Shown here: positions 44,851 to 57,460 of the stretch, one piece after another
Layout: the number at the start of each line of letters is the position of its first letter
Numbering within the stretch: the stretch's first letter is position 1
Origin: Phalacrocorax aristotelis
Taxonomy: Eukaryota; Chordata; Aves; Suliformes; Phalacrocoracidae
Direction of reading: 5' to 3'
Assembly (NCBI RefSeq): GCF_949628215.1
Contig: NW_027441211.1
Coordinates: 1 to 64,000, forward strand
DNA length: 64,000 nucleotides
Program-made: the position numbers and the translations under genes
Notes under the pieces: generated by a model
The model's input: only the letters and a program-made list of their open reading frames with translations
What the model was told of the DNA's origin: nothing
Database searches by the model: none

Positions 44851-45187
44851 GTGAGCTGCAACCACCTTTGCCTCACTCTCCTCTCTCTCGTACCGCAGAT
44901 TGTTTTCTGACTTTGGTGTCGCTTTTGCCGAGAGCCTTGCTTCTTTGTGGTGTTCCCAACTCTAGGCTCCATGCTACCACCATGGCAGGTGGGAGAAAGT
45001 CTTGGGCTTTCTTTGCAGGGCCCCCTTCAGGACTGCTGCTCTTCAGTCTTTCTGCCTCCTTTCCCAACGCTGTCCCTGCTCCCCAGAGCGTGCCTTTTCT
45101 CTTGCCGAGCACCCGGTCAGGCTGCACCTCACACGCTGACTGTGCTTTCCCTGCCCTCTCTCCCAGGTGCACCTCCGTCCCACGGCC

Positions 45188-45484
45188 ATGTCCTGCTACG
45201 ATCTGTGCCGTCCCTGTGGGCCAACCCCGCTTGCCAACAGCTGCAACGAGTCCTGTGTCAGGCAGTGCCAGGACTCCCGGGTGGTGATCGAACCGTCTCC
45301 CGTGGTGGTGACCCTGCCCGGACCCATCCTCAGCTCCTTCCCCCAGAACACCGTTGTGGGATCCACCACCTCCGCTGCCGTTGGCAGCATCCTGAGCGCT
45401 GAGGGAGTGCCCATCTCCTCCGGGGGCTTTAACATCTCCGGCCTTGGTGGCCGCTACTACGGCAGAAGGTGCCTGCCCTGCTAA
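45188..45484 (+). CDS. Feather keratin, copy 2 (98 aa, Ser22)
   Basis: A feather beta-keratin like 40845-41141, with three changes: Pro22 to Ser inside the near-invariant NEPCVRQC (giving NESCVRQC), Ala56 to Val, and Ala71 kept. The Ser22 change is shared with copy 3 only. The intron is 44851-45166, with the acceptor CTCCCAG. All terminal cysteines are present. The protein should still polymerise; whether Ser22 matters cannot be told from sequence. Confidence 0.97.
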   Translation: MSCYDLCRPCGPTPLANSCNESCVRQCQDSRVVIEPSPVVVTLPGPILSSFPQNTVVGSTTSAAVGSILSAEGVPISSGGFNISGLGGRYYGRRCLPC

Positions 45485-45907
45485 AGGCGGGCCGGACGTC
45501 CAGTGAGTGCATCGACCGGGAAGCCCAAAGCCAGGTGCCGCACTGAGGACGGAGCTGCTGGCCAGGGTTTCCAGAGGGGCTGAGCACCCTCGTGCCCTCC
45601 TGCAAAGGAGGGATGGAAGCAAGGGGCCTTGCTGTGCTGCCTGGAAACATGGCCAACTGATGTCGTCTTCTCCTCCTGCTTTCTTCTCCGCATCATGAGT
45701 CCCTGTTGCCTCCTGCTGTCCTGTGCCATGGGTTCATCCTGAAGCAAGCTGAGAGGGGCCCAGCTCACCACCCCCTGCCCGTGTGTGTGGGAGGAAGACG
45801 CGTGTCCCGTTGCTGTGAAGGGTTGCCTGACTGTCAGCTGCACCTGTAGCAGCCCGGACCGGGTCCCTTCCAGCACGCGCTGCTTTGTTTCACTCTTTAG
45901 ACTAACC

Positions 45908-45913
45908 ATTAAA
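45908..45913 (+). terminator. Poly(A) signal ATTAAA, feather keratin 2
   Basis: ACCATTAAAGTTTATGC, 424 bp past the stop. Confidence 0.8.
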
Positions 45914-45934
45914 GTTTATGCTGCATTGTAGCTT

Positions 45935-48915
45935 GACGTCTCCTCGTGTTCCTTCCCTCGTGGGATGCCCAGCCAAGCGTTCCAGGGGAAATGGGATGCT
46001 CTACAAGACAAAGGCCTGTCCAAAGGGATGTGGTGGGCTCACATCTTTCTTGCGGGATTGGGAGGAGGGGATTCCCACTGACGTGACCTCCTGGAGTGGA
46101 CTGTACTTCCCATGGGATATAGCCTTCCCAACGTCACCCACATGCCTTTGTCCTAAACACCACACTTGTTGTGTCTCTAAAACAAAACCCCACGATGCTT
46201 TGCGTGGCTCAAGATGTCTGTGGTCTGTGAGAGATGCTCAGATAGTGGTATCCCTCCACTTCTGTGCCCAGACCATCTCTGCGTGACCCTCAGGCCCCTT
46301 TCTGAAGCAGTCAACACTGTTAGCAGAGCTGCACAGTCACTGCTTGGGAGTTTGCATGACTTGTTGCCCATGACACGGAAATGAGGGCATCGAGCAAGTC
46401 CCTTGCCCACCAGGAGAAGGAAGGAAGGAAGGAAGGAAGGGAGGAAAGAGAGAATCCCTCCAGGATGCAGCCCTTGTGTCCTCCTGCCTCTCTGCCTTCA
46501 ACTGCAAGACCACCAGCGTCAGGGAGCAAAGGAACCTTGCTCGTTTGTGATGCTGGCATGCAGTTGGTGTGGAAAACTGCACGGGGGGGTGGTGGTTGCT
46601 CCTGCCACAGGGGATATAGGAGAGGACAAGCTGCCAGTGCCTTCCTCCCTGGTGCTCCAGTCCTCCACAGGTGATGTTTTGCTCCATGCCTCCCCAGTCC
46701 TGCTTCAGGTAGGGTGAGGGCCACCTCCCGTGTTCTCCCATACGCTGAGGAAACACTTCCAGTGCCCTTGCCCACAGCTAAAGCCCTGTCTTCCCCGAAA
46801 GACAGCTGCTGTCAGCAAACCCCCTGTGCCCTGCTGTGCAGGCAGGCCCCCAGGGAAAGCACTCTCCATCACCACGCATGAGCCGTGCTGGGCTGAGAGC
46901 AGAAGCGTGGTGGGGGGATAGGATCACACCAGGGAGGGAAGGCAGCATCTGCAGCACATGGTGAGAGAGCGCAGGGTGCGGCAGAGCACTGGAGCCTTTG
47001 GGCAGACGGTCGCCCTAGGCGCTGACCGTGGGAGGATCAAGGTCTGGTCGGAGACTCTACCTGTGGGTTTTCTGGGTCCGGGATGGGATTAAAAGGAGCC
47101 TTAGAAGAAAAGACAGATTTTGCACTTGTAGAATTAATGCAAGCATCCTTTCTTGAAGGAACAAGTCCTTCCCAACACTGTTGAGATGGATGGAACTGGT
47201 GCCCTGTGTCCCAGGTGCGCGGGAGATTTCCTCTTTCCTCTTGCACATCACTGCCCTGACTGCAGTAACAACAGGCCCAACGGCCCTGATGAGCCTCACC
47301 TGGGCTCTCTCCCGCTTCCCTTTGACCCAGGGCTCTATTTAAGCTCTGTCCTGAGCCCTCAGGCTGTTCTTTGGCTTGGTGGCAGGAGCGTAAGCCTCCT
47401 GTTCTTTCGTGGCTCTGCTTATGCCTGACCGCGAGCCCCCTTGATGCAGACCTCAAGCTGCCCACTGATTTCCCAGGCTCTCCTTGAACCTGTCTGGTCA
47501 TTATGGTTCTGGTCAGCAATCAGTGGGCTCTGTTGACGCAGGTTATGATCACTGGATGTGCTGCTGACCTGTGGGATGACTGCCCTGCTTGATGTCAGTC
47601 CTGCTTCTTCACCATGAACTTGATGGTTGAGCTGGACTCTGGGCTGCTCCCGTCTACTGCCTCTGGGTTTTCCTTGTTCAGGAGCTGTGCAGTGGGGCCA
47701 TTGCTGGTGAGGCTGCTGCCCTCCTGGCCTTGTGATCATGCTCACCTCCTGGCTCCCATCCTGCAGGGAGCAGCTGGCTCTCCCTGAGCCCTGGCAGCAT
47801 TTCTGTTTGGATGGACTTTTGCTGGCCTCACCAGGTTAACGCAGTGCACCTTCCAAGCTCTCGTCGTCATCTGAAATGAGGAGTTTGGCCTGTGCCTCTG
47901 TGATTAGAGAGTTGACCGCCTCTGGTGGAGACTTCCCCAGTCTAGCTGGGGAAGGAGTTTTGTCCACCGTTTGCAGTGAGGCCCTGGCTGGGGTGTCAGA
48001 CAAGCGGAGCTGGTGCCCCAGGCTGGGCTGTCATTCCTCTCGGGGACATTCAGCTCCTCTTCTGCCCCAGGAAATGCAGTGCAGGGCATTGAATCCTTCC
48101 CTTGGCATGCACTGCTGGGGAGATCCTGACATCTCTCCAGACTCTCCTTGCTGGCAGTGCCAGCCCTCTCTTGCTTCTGGGGAGGGTTGCACGTTGCACG
48201 GAAACCTTGCTGAGGGTTTGGAACCGTGTGTGTTGAGCCAAAGCAGAAGTTGAGGCAAGGACCATGGGGAGGAGGAAAGCAGTGGTATCTGGTGCCCAGC
48301 ACGGGCTTTTGTTTGTGGAGGACAGCCCAGTTTATCAGGAGCGAGGCAGCAACGCTTGCCTGTGGAAGGGCCATGTCCTTCTTCCTGAACCATGCCTGTG
48401 CTGGTGACTGGGGACCTCCTGATGCCGCCGATGGAGGTGAGAGGGGGAGCAGCCAGGCTGCTTTCTCCTGAGAGGAATGCTGGGTATCACACCAGGGCTA
48501 AAGCCTGGGGCAGAGCTGACATGCTTGGAAAACTGGTGCCTTACACAGCCTGAGCTGGTTGCTAGGGAAAGCTGGGGATGGGGCTGGTCCTCACTCGGGA
48601 AGCTTGTTGGAAGCGTGGCATTTAATGATATGTTTGGAAGGAAATGAGGCCCCAAATGTTAGGACAAAACCTCAAAACAAGCCCCGGGAGGCTGCCGGAG
48701 CCTGACAACGTTAGCCATCTCCTTCTGTTTGACTTCACCTTTTCCTTCACTTCTGTGTCACTTCCCCGGAAATACGTTGGCCTCTAATACTGTCACTTGA
48801 AAGGAGGCTGTGTGGCTCGACGGGTGTGCCGTGAACAGGGAAATGAAAAGGCAGCGTTGCAGGGAACATAAGCAGTGTCTCCATTTCTTTAATTGTGATG
48901 CTTTGCATACAAGAC
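45935..48915. other. Spacer of feather unit 2
   Basis: About 3 kb, GC-rich, repeated almost unchanged after copies 3, 4, 5 and 6. It has an AAGG microsatellite (46417-46440), a CTATTTAAG TATA-like word near 47336 with no exon attached, and the block at 47880-48235 shared with the copy 1 spacer. Long open frames here stay open in every copy because the units are recent duplicates. I see no recognisable protein. Confidence 0.7.
46417..46440 (+). repeat. AAGG microsatellite, 6 repeats (feather unit 2)
   Basis: Six uninterrupted AAGG units followed by GAGG. The equivalent loci are 50619-50650 (8), 54829-54852 (6), 59031-59062 (8) and 63240-63275 (9). Confidence 0.9.
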
Positions 48916-48919
48916 AAGC

Positions 48920-49048
48920 TTGTTGTTAAAGACGTGACATGCGCAGAGGGTGCCTGTGAGCCCGGGGCGGTCTGGACCAGTATAAAAGCCAGTCCAGCTG
49001 TCGGAATCCTCATCGTCTTCTCTTGCCTTCTCCTCCTTGCTGAACAAG
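48920..49048 (+). promoter_or_regulatory. Promoter and non-coding exon 1, feather keratin 3
   Basis: TATAAAA at 48981-48987, GACGTGACATGCGCAGAGG block upstream, exon 1 ending at 49048 before GTGAGC. Confidence 0.88.
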
Positions 49049-49389
49049 GTGAGCTGCAACCACCTTTGCCTCACTCTCCTCTCTCTCTCTCGTACCGCAG
49101 ATTGTTTTCTGACTTTGGTGTCGCTTTTGCCGAGAGCCTTGCTTCTTTGTGGTGTTCCCAACTCTAGGCTCCATGCTACCACCATGGCAGGTGGGAGAAA
49201 GTCTTGGGCTTTCTTTGCAGGGCCCCCTTCAGGACTGCTGCTCTTCAGTCTTTCTGCCTCCTTTCCCAACGCTGTCCCTGCTCCCCAGAGCGTGCCTTTT
49301 CTCTTGCCGAGCACCCGGTCAGGCTGCACCTCACACGCTGACTGTGCTTTCCCTGCCCTCTCTCCCAGGTGCACCTCCGTCCCACGGCC

Positions 49390-49686
49390 ATGTCCTGCTA
49401 CGATCTGTGCCGTCCCTGTGGGCCAACCCCGCTTGCCAACAGCTGCAACGAGTCCTGTGTCAGGCAGTGCCAGGACTCCCGGGTGGTGATCGAACCGTCT
49501 CCCGTGGTGGTGACCCTGCCCGGACCCATCCTCAGCTCCTTCCCCCAGAACACCGTTGTGGGATCCACCACCTCCGCTGCCGTTGGCAGCATCCTGAGCA
49601 CTGAGGGAGTGCCCATCTCCTCCGGGGGCTTTAACATCTCCGGCCTTGGTGGCCGCTACTACGGCAGAAGGTGCCTGCCCTGCTAA
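49390..49686 (+). CDS. Feather keratin, copy 3 (98 aa, Ser22, Thr71)
   Basis: Same fold and length as the other copies. It combines Ser22 (as copy 2) with Val56 and Thr71 (as copies 4-6), so it is intermediate between the two groups. This suggests either stepwise duplication or gene conversion. The intron is 49049-49368 and the start ATG lies 21 bp into exon 2. Its conserved 3' UTR ends near the ATTAAA at 50110. Confidence 0.97.
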   Translation: MSCYDLCRPCGPTPLANSCNESCVRQCQDSRVVIEPSPVVVTLPGPILSSFPQNTVVGSTTSAAVGSILSTEGVPISSGGFNISGLGGRYYGRRCLPC

Positions 49687-50109
49687 AGGCGGGCCAGACG
49701 TCCAGTGAGTGCATCGACCGGGAAGCCCAAAGCCAGGTGCCGCACTGAGGACGGAGCTGCTGGCCAGGGTTTCCAGAGGGGCTGAGCACCCTCGTGCCCT
49801 CCTGCAAAGGAGGGATGGAAGCAAGGGGCCTTGCTGTGCTGCCTGGAAACATGGCCAACTGATGTCGTCTTCTCCTCCTGCTTTCTTCTCCGCATCATGA
49901 GTCCCTGTTGCCTCCTGCTGTCCTGTGCCATGGGTTCATCCTGAAGCAAGCTGAGAGGGGCCCAGCTCACCACCCCCTGCCCGTGTGTGTGGGAGGAAGA
50001 CGCGTGTCCCGTTGCTGTGAAGGGTTGCCTGACTGTCAGCTGCACCTGTAGCAGCCCGGACCGGGTCCCTTCCAGCACGCGCTGCTTTGTTTCACTCTTT
50101 AGACTAACC

Positions 50110-50115
50110 ATTAAA
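50110..50115 (+). terminator. Poly(A) signal ATTAAA, feather keratin 3
   Basis: Same position and context as in copy 2. Confidence 0.8.
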
Positions 50116-50139
50116 GTTTATGCTGCATTGTAGCTTGAC

Positions 50140-53125
50140 GTCTCCTCGTGTTCCTTCCCTCGTGGGATGCCCAGCCAAGCGTTCCAGGGGAAATGGGATG
50201 CTCTACAAGACAAAGGCCTGTCCAAAGGGATGTGGTGGGCTCACATCTTTCTTGCGGGATTGGGAGGAGGGGATTCCCACTGACGTGACCTCCTGGAGTG
50301 GACTGTACTTCCCATGGGATATAGCCTTCCCAACGTCACCCACATGCCTTTGTCCTAAACACCACACTTGTTGTGTCTCTAAAACAAAACCCCACGATGC
50401 TTTGCGTGGCTCAAGATGTCTGTGGTCTGTGAGAGATGCTCAGATAGTGGTATCCCTCCACTTCTGTGCCCAGACCATCTCTGCGTGACCCTCAGGCCCC
50501 TTTCTGAAGCAGTCAACACTGTTAGCAGAGCTGCACAGTCACTGCTTGGGAGTTTGCATGACTTGTTGCCCATGACACGGAAATGAGGGCATCGAGCAAG
50601 TCCCTTGCCCACCAGGAGAAGGAAGGAAGGAAGGAAGGAAGGAAGGAAGGGAGGAAAGAGAGAAACCCTCCATGATGCAGCCCTTGTGTCCTCCTGCCTC
50701 TCTGCCTTCAACTGCAAGACCACCAGCGTCAGGGAGCAAAGGAACCTTGCTCGTTTGTGATGCTGGCATGCAGTTGGTGTGGAAAACTGCACGGGGGGGT
50801 GGTGGTTGCTCCTGCCACAGGGGATATAGGAGAGGACAAGCTGCCAGTGCCTTCCTCCCTGGTGCTCCAGTCCTCCACAGGTGATGTTTTGCTCCATGCC
50901 TCCCCAGTCCTGCTTCAGGTAGGGTGAGGGCCACCTCCCGTGTTCTCCCATACGCTGAGGAAACACTTCCAGTGCCCTTGCCCACAGCTAAAGCCCTGTC
51001 TTCCCCGAAAGACAGCTGCTGTCAGCAAACCCCCTGTGCCCTGCTGTGCAGGCAGGCCCCCAGGGAAAGCACTCTCCATCACCACGCATGAGCCGTGCTG
51101 GGCTGAGAGCAGAAGCGTGGTGGGGGGATAGGATCACACCAGGGAGGGAAGGCAGCATCTGCAGCACATGGTGAGAGAGCGCAGGGTGCGGCAGAGCACT
51201 GGAGCCTTTGGGCAGACGGTCGCCCTAGGCGCTGACCGTGGGAGGATCAAGGTCTGGTCGGAGACTCTACCTGTGGGTTTTCTGGGTCCGGGATGGGATT
51301 GAAAGGAGCCTTAGAAGAAAAGACAGATTTTGCACTTGTAGAATTAATGCAAGCATCCTTTCTTGAAGGAACAAGTCCTTCCCAACACTGTTGAGATGGA
51401 TGGAACTGGTGCCCTGTGTCCCAGGTGCGCGGGAGATTTCCTCTTTCCTCTTGCACATCACTGCCCTGACTGCAGTAACAACAGGCCCAACGGCCCTGAT
51501 GAGCCTCACCTGGGCTCTCTCCCTCTTCCCTTTGACCCAGGGCTCTATTTAAGCTCTGTCCTGAGCCCTCAGGCTGTTCTTTGGCTTGGTGGCAGGAGCG
51601 TAAGCCTCCTGTTCTTTCGTGGCTCTGCTTATGCCTGACCGCGAGCCCCCTTGATGCAGACCTCAAGCTGCCCACTGATTTCCCAGGCTCTCCTTGAACC
51701 TGTCTGGTCATTATGGTTCTGGTCAGCAATCAGTGGGCTCTGTTGACGCAGGTTATGATCACTGGATGTGCTGCTGACCTGTGGGATGACTGCCCTGCTT
51801 GATGTCAGTCCTGCTTCTTCACCATGAACTTGATGGTTGAGCTGGACTCTGGGCTGCTCCCGTCTACTGCCTCTGGGTTTTCCTTGTTCAGGAGCTGTGC
51901 AGTGGGGCCATTGCTGGTGAGGCTGCTGCCCTCCTGGCCTTGTGATCATGCTCACCTCCTGGCTCCCATCCTGCAGGGAGCAGCTGGCTCTCCCTGAGCC
52001 CTGGCAGCATTTCTGTTTGGATGGACTTTTGCTGGCCTCACCAGGTTAACGCAGTGCACCTTCCAAGCTCTCGTCATCATCTGAAATGAGGAGTTTGGCC
52101 TGTGCCTCTGTGATTAGAGAGTTGACCGCCTCTGGTGGAGACTTCCCCAGTCTAGCTGGGGAAGGAGTTTTGTCCACCGTTTGCAGTGAGGCCCTGGCTG
52201 GGGTGTCAGACAAGCGGAGCTGGTGCCCCAGGCTGGGCTGTCATTCCTCTCGGGGACATTCAGCTCCTCTTCTGCCCCAGGAAATGCAGTGCAGGGCATT
52301 GAATCCTTCCCTTGGCATGCACTGCTGGGGAGATCCTGACATCTCTCCAGACTCTCCTTGCTGGCAGTGCCAGCCCTCTCTTGCTTCTGGGGAGGGTTGC
52401 ACGTTGCACGGAAACCTTGCTGAGGGTTTGGAACCGTGTGTGTTGAGCCAAAGCAGAAGTTGAGGCAAGGACCATGGGGAGGAGGAAAGCAGTGGTATCT
52501 GGTGCCCAGCACGGGCTTTTGTTTGTGGAGGACAGCCCAGTTTATCAGGAGCGAGGCAGCAACGCTTGCCTGTGGAAGGGCCATGTCCTTCTTCCTGAAC
52601 CATGCCTGTGCTGGTGACTGGGGACCTCCTGATGCCGCCGATGGAGGTGAGAGGGGGAGCAGCCAGGCTGCTTTCTCCTGAGAGGAATGCTGGGTATCAC
52701 ACCAGGGCTAAAGCCTGGGGCAGAGCTGACATGCTTGGAAAACTGGTGCCTTACACAGCCTGAGCTGGTTGCTAGGGAAAGCTGGGGATGGGGCTGGTCC
52801 TCACTCGGGAAGCTTGTTGGAAGCCTGGCATTTAATGATAGGTTTGGAAGGAAATGAGGCCCCAAATGTTAGGACAAAACCTCAAAACAAGCCCCGGGAG
52901 GCTGCCGGAGCCTGACAACGTTAGCCATCTCCTTCTGTTTGACTTCACCTTTTCCTTCACTTCTGTGTCGCTTCCCCGGAAATACGTTGGCCTCTAATAC
53001 TGTCACTTGAAAGGAGGCTGTGTGGCTCAATGGGCGTGTCATGAACAGGGAAATGAAAAGGCAGCGTTGCAGGGAATATAAGCAGTGTCTCCATTTCTTT
53101 AATTGTGATGCTTTGCATACAAGAC
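50140..53125. other. Spacer of feather unit 3
   Basis: A near-copy of 45935-48915, with eight AAGG repeats at 50619-50650. No gene recognised. Confidence 0.7.
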
Positions 53126-53129
53126 AAGC

Positions 53130-53258
53130 TTGTTGTTAAAGACGTGACATGCGCAGAGGGTGCCTGTGGGCCCGGGGCGGTCTGGACCAGTATAAAAGCC
53201 AGTCCAGCTGTCGGAATCCTCATCGTCTTCTCTTGCCTTCTCCTCCTTGCTGAACAAG
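53130..53258 (+). promoter_or_regulatory. Promoter and non-coding exon 1, feather keratin 4
   Basis: TATAAAA at 53191-53197; the conserved block is upstream; exon 1 ends at 53258. About 160 bp further upstream this copy and copy 5 read CTCAATGGGCGTGTCATGAA where copies 2, 3 and 6 read CTCGACGGGTGTGCCGTGAA. Confidence 0.88.
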
Positions 53259-53599
53259 GTGAGCTGCAACCACCTTTGCCTCACTCTCCTCTCTCTCTCT
53301 CGTACCGCAGATTGTTTTCTGACTTTGGTGTCGCTTTTGCCGAGAGCCTTGCTTCTTTGTGGTGTTCCCAACTCTAGGCTCCATGCTACCACCATGGCAG
53401 GTGGGAGAAAGTCTTGGGCTTTCTTTGCAGGGCCCCCTTCAGGACTGCTGCTCTTCAGTCTTTCTGCCTCCTTTCCCAACGCTGTCCCTGCTCCCCAGAG
53501 CGTGCCTTTTCTCTTGCCGAGCACCCGGTCAGGCTGCACCTCACACGCTGACTGTGCTTTCCCTGCCCTCTCTCCCAGGTGCACCTCCGTCCCACGGCC

Positions 53600-53896
53600 A
53601 TGTCCTGCTACGATCTGTGCCGTCCCTGTGGGCCAACCCCACTTGCCAACAGCTGCAACGAGCCCTGTGTCAGGCAGTGCCAGGACTCCCGGGTGGTGAT
53701 CGAACCGTCTCCCGTGGTGGTGACCCTGCCCGGACCCATCCTCAGCTCCTTCCCCCAGAACACCGTTGTGGGATCCACCACCTCCGCTGCCGTTGGCAGC
53801 ATCCTGAGCACTGAGGGAGTGCCCATCTCCTCCGGGGGCTTTAACATCTCCGGCCTTGGTGGCCGCTACTACGGCAGAAGGTGCCTGCCCTGCTAA
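53600..53896 (+). CDS. Feather keratin, copy 4 (98 aa)
   Basis: Pro22, Val56, Thr71. The protein is identical to copies 5 and 6. The intron is 53259-53578. It is classed with copy 5 by the promoter variant described for 53130-53258 and by the synonymous change CCACTTGCC at the Pro14-Leu15-Ala16 codons. Cys-rich head, beta core and GRRCLPC end are intact. Confidence 0.97.
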   Translation: MSCYDLCRPCGPTPLANSCNEPCVRQCQDSRVVIEPSPVVVTLPGPILSSFPQNTVVGSTTSAAVGSILSTEGVPISSGGFNISGLGGRYYGRRCLPC

Positions 53897-54319
53897 AGGC
53901 GGGCCAGACGTCCAGTGAGTGCATCGACCGGGAAGCCCAAAGCCAGGTGCCGCACTGAGGACGGAGCTGCTGGCCAGGGTTTCCAGAGGGGCTGAGCACC
54001 CTCGTGCCCTCCTGCAAAGGAGGGATGGAAGCAAGGGGCCTTGCTGTGCTGCCTGGAAACATGGCCAACTGATGTCGTCTTCTCCTCCTGCTTTCTTCTC
54101 CGCATCATGAGTCCCTGTTGCCTCCTGCTGTCCTGTGCCATGGGTTCATCCTGAAGCAAGCTGAGAGGGGCCCAGCTCACCACCCCCTGCCCGTGTGTGT
54201 GGGAGGAAGACGCGTGTCCCGTTGCTGTGAAGGGTTGCCTGACTGTCAGCTGCACCAGTAGCAGCCCGGACCGGGTCCCTTCCAGCACGCGCTGCTTTGT
54301 TTCACTCTTTAGACTAACC

Positions 54320-54325
54320 ATTAAA
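54320..54325 (+). terminator. Poly(A) signal ATTAAA, feather keratin 4
   Basis: Same position and context as in copy 2. Confidence 0.8.
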
Positions 54326-54349
54326 GTTTATGCTGCATTGTAGCTTGAC

Positions 54350-57325
54350 GTCTCCTCGTGTTCCTTCCCTCGTGGGATGCCCAGCCAAGCGTTCCAGGGG
54401 AAATGGGATGCTCTACAAGACAAAGGCCTGTCCAAAGGGATGTGGTGGGCTCACATCTTTCTTGCGGGATTGGGAGGAGGGGATTCCCACTGACGTGACC
54501 TCCTGGAGTGGACTGTACTTCCCATGGGATATAGCCTTCCCAACGTCACCCACATGCCTTTGTCCTAAACACCACACTTGTTGTGTCTCTAAAACAAAAC
54601 CCCACGATGCTTTGCGTGGCTCAAGATGTCTGTGGTCTGTGAGAGATGCTCAGATAGTGGTATCCCTCCACTTCTGTGCCCAGACCATCTCTGCGTGACC
54701 CTCAGGCCCCTTTCTGAAGCAGTCAACACTGTTAGCAGAGCTGCACAGTCACTGCTTGGGAGTTTGCATGACTTGTTGCCCATGACACGGAAATGAGGGC
54801 ATCGAGCAAGTCCCTTGCCCACCAGGAGAAGGAAGGAAGGAAGGAAGGAAGGGAGGAAAGAGAGAATCCCTCCAGGATGCAGCCCTTGTGTCCTCCTGCC
54901 TCTCTGCCTTCAACTGCAAGACCACCAGCGTCAGGGAGCAAAGGAACCTTGCTCGTTTGTGATGCTGGCATGCAGTTGGTGTGGAAAACTGCACGGGGGG
55001 GTGGTGGTTGCTCCTGCCACAGGGGATATAGGAGAGGACAAGCTGCCAGTGCCTTCCTCCCTGGTGCTCCAGTCCTCCACAGGTGATGTTTTGCTCCATG
55101 CCTCCCCAGTCCTGCTTCAGGTAGGGTGAGGGCCACCTCCCGTGTTCTCCCATACGCTGAGGAAACACTTCCAGTGCCCTTGCCCACAGCTAAAGCCCTG
55201 TCTTCCCCGAAAGACAGCTGCTGTCAGCAAACCCCCTGTGCCCTGCTGTGCAGGCAGGCCCCCAGGGAAAGCACTCTCCATCACCACGCATGAGCCGTGC
55301 TGGGCTGAGAGCAGAAGCGTGGTGGGGGGATAGGATCACACCAGGGAGGGAAGGCAGCATCTGCAGCACATGGTGAGAGAGCGCAGGGTGCGGCAGAGCA
55401 CTGGAGCCTTTGGGCAGACCGTCGCCCTAGGCGCTGACCGTGGGAGGATCAAGGTCTGGTCGGAGACTCTACCTGTGGGTTTTCTGGGTCCGGGATGGGA
55501 TTGAAAGGAGCCTTAGAAGAAAAGACAGATTTTGCACTTGTAGAATTAATGCAAGCATCCTTTCTTGAAGGGACAAGTCCTTCCCAACACTGTTGAGATG
55601 GATGGAACTGGTGCCCTGTGTCCCAGGTGCGCGGGAGATTTCCTCTTTCCTCTTGCACATCACTGCCCTGACTGCAGTAACAACAGGCCCAACGGCCCTG
55701 ATGAGCCTCACCTGGGCTCTCTCCCTCTTCCCTTTGACCCAGGGCTCTATTTAAGCTCTGTCCTGAGCCCTCAGGCTGTTCTTTGGCTTGGTGGCAGGAG
55801 CGTAAGCCTCCTGTTCTTTCGTGGCTCTGCTTATGCCTGACCGCGAGCCCCCTTGATGCAGACCTCAAGCTGCCCACTGATTTCCCAGGCTCTCCTTGAA
55901 CCTGTCTGGTCATTATGGTTCTGGTCAGCAATCAGTGGGCTCTGTTGACGCAGGTTATGATCACTGGATGTGCTGCTGACCTGTGGGATGACTGCCCTGC
56001 TTGATGTCAGTCCTGCTTCTTCACCATGAACTTGATGGTTGAGCTGGACTCTGGGCTGCTCCCGTCTACTGCCTCTGGGTTTTCCTTGTTCAGGAGCTGT
56101 GCAGTGGGGCCATTGCTGGTGAGGCTGCTGCCCTCCTGGCCTTGTGATCATGCTCACCTCCTGGCTCCCATCCTGCAGGGAGCAGCTGGCTCTCCCTGAG
56201 CCCTGGCAGCATTTCTGTTTGGATGGACTTTTGCTGGCCTCACCAGGTTAACGCAGTGCACCTTCCAAGCTCTCGTCGTCATCTGAAATGAGGAGTTTGG
56301 CCTGTGCCTCTGTGATTAGAGAGTTGACCGCCTCTGGTGGAGACTTCCCCAGTCTAGCTGGGGAAGGAGTTTTGTCCACCGTTTGCAGTGAGGCCCTGGC
56401 TGGGGTGTCAGACAAGCGGAGCTGGTGCCCCAGGCTGGGCTGTCATTCCTCTCGGGGACATTCAGCTCCTCTTCTGCCCCAGGAAATGCAGTGCAGGGCA
56501 TTGAATCCTTCCCTTGGCATGCACTGCTGGGGAGATCCTGACATCTCTCCAGACTCTCCTTGCTGGCAGTGCCAGCCCTCTCTTGCTTCTGGGGAGGGTT
56601 GCACGTTGCACGGAAACCTTGCTGAGGGTTTGGAACCGTGTGTGTTGAGCCAAAGCAGAAGTTGAGGCAAGGACCATGGGGAGGAGGAAAGCAGTGGTAT
56701 CTGGTGCCCAGCACGGGCTTTTGTTTGTGGAGGACAGCCCAGTTTATCAGGAGCGAGGCAGCAACGCTTGCCTGTGGAAGGGCCATGTCCTTCTTCCTGA
56801 ACCATGCCTGTGCTGGTGACTGGGGACCTCCTGATGCCGCCGATGGAGGTGAGAGGGGGAGCAGCCAGGCTGCTTTCTCCTGAGAGGAATGCTGGGTATC
56901 ACACCAGGGCTAAAGCCTGGGGCAGAGCTGACATGCTTGGAAAACTGGTGCCTTACACAGCCTGAGCTGGTTGCTAGGGAAAGCTGGGGATGGGGCTGGT
57001 CCTCACTCGGGAAGCTTGTTGGAAGCCTGGCATTTAATGATAGGTTTGGAAGGAAATGAGGCCCCAAATGTTAGGACAAAACCTCAAAACAAGCCCCGGG
57101 AGGCTGCCGGAGCCTGACAACGTTAGCCATCTCCTTCTGTTTGACTTCACCTTTTCCTTCACTTCTGTGTCGCTTCCCCGGAAATACGTTGGCCTCTAAT
57201 ACTGTCACTTGAAAGGAGGCTGTGTGGCTCAATGGGCGTGTCATGAACAGGGAAATGAAAAGGCAGCGTTGCAGGGAACATAAGCAGTGTCTCCATTTCT
57301 TTAATTGTGATGCTTTGCATACAAG
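54350..57325. other. Spacer of feather unit 4
   Basis: A near-copy of the other unit spacers, with six AAGG repeats at 54829-54852. No gene recognised. Confidence 0.7.
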
Positions 57326-57331
57326 ACAAGC

Positions 57332-57460
57332 TTGTTGTTAAAGACGTGACATGCGCAGAGGGTGCCTGTGGGCCCGGGGCGGTCTGGACCAGTATAAAAG
57401 CCAGTCCAGCTGTCGGAATCCTCATCGTCTTCTCTTGCCTTCTCCTCCTTGCTGAACAAG
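57332..57460 (+). promoter_or_regulatory. Promoter and non-coding exon 1, feather keratin 5
   Basis: TATAAAA at 57393-57399, conserved upstream block, exon 1 ending at 57460. It shares the copy 4 promoter variant. Confidence 0.88.

Noticed and set aside
47330-47345. CTATTTAAG in feather spacers as a second promoter
   Set aside because: Weak TATA match with no linked exon or upstream block. I considered an old transposon origin for the surrounding spacer but recognised no ends or coding parts.
45918-48655. Several 120-195 codon frames in the feather spacers, conserved in every unit
   Set aside because: Conservation only reflects recent duplication; the frames overlap on both strands, have no recognisable domains, and some change length between units.
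48889-49824. Antisense open frame of 311 codons across feather keratin 3, repeated at 53099-54034 and 57301-58236, shorter in copies 1, 2 and 6
   Set aside because: It covers the 3' UTR, coding exon, intron and first exon of the sense gene, resembles no protein, and stays open in copies 3-5 because the units are near-identical and GC-rich. It shortens in copies 2 and 6 after changes in the sense intron.
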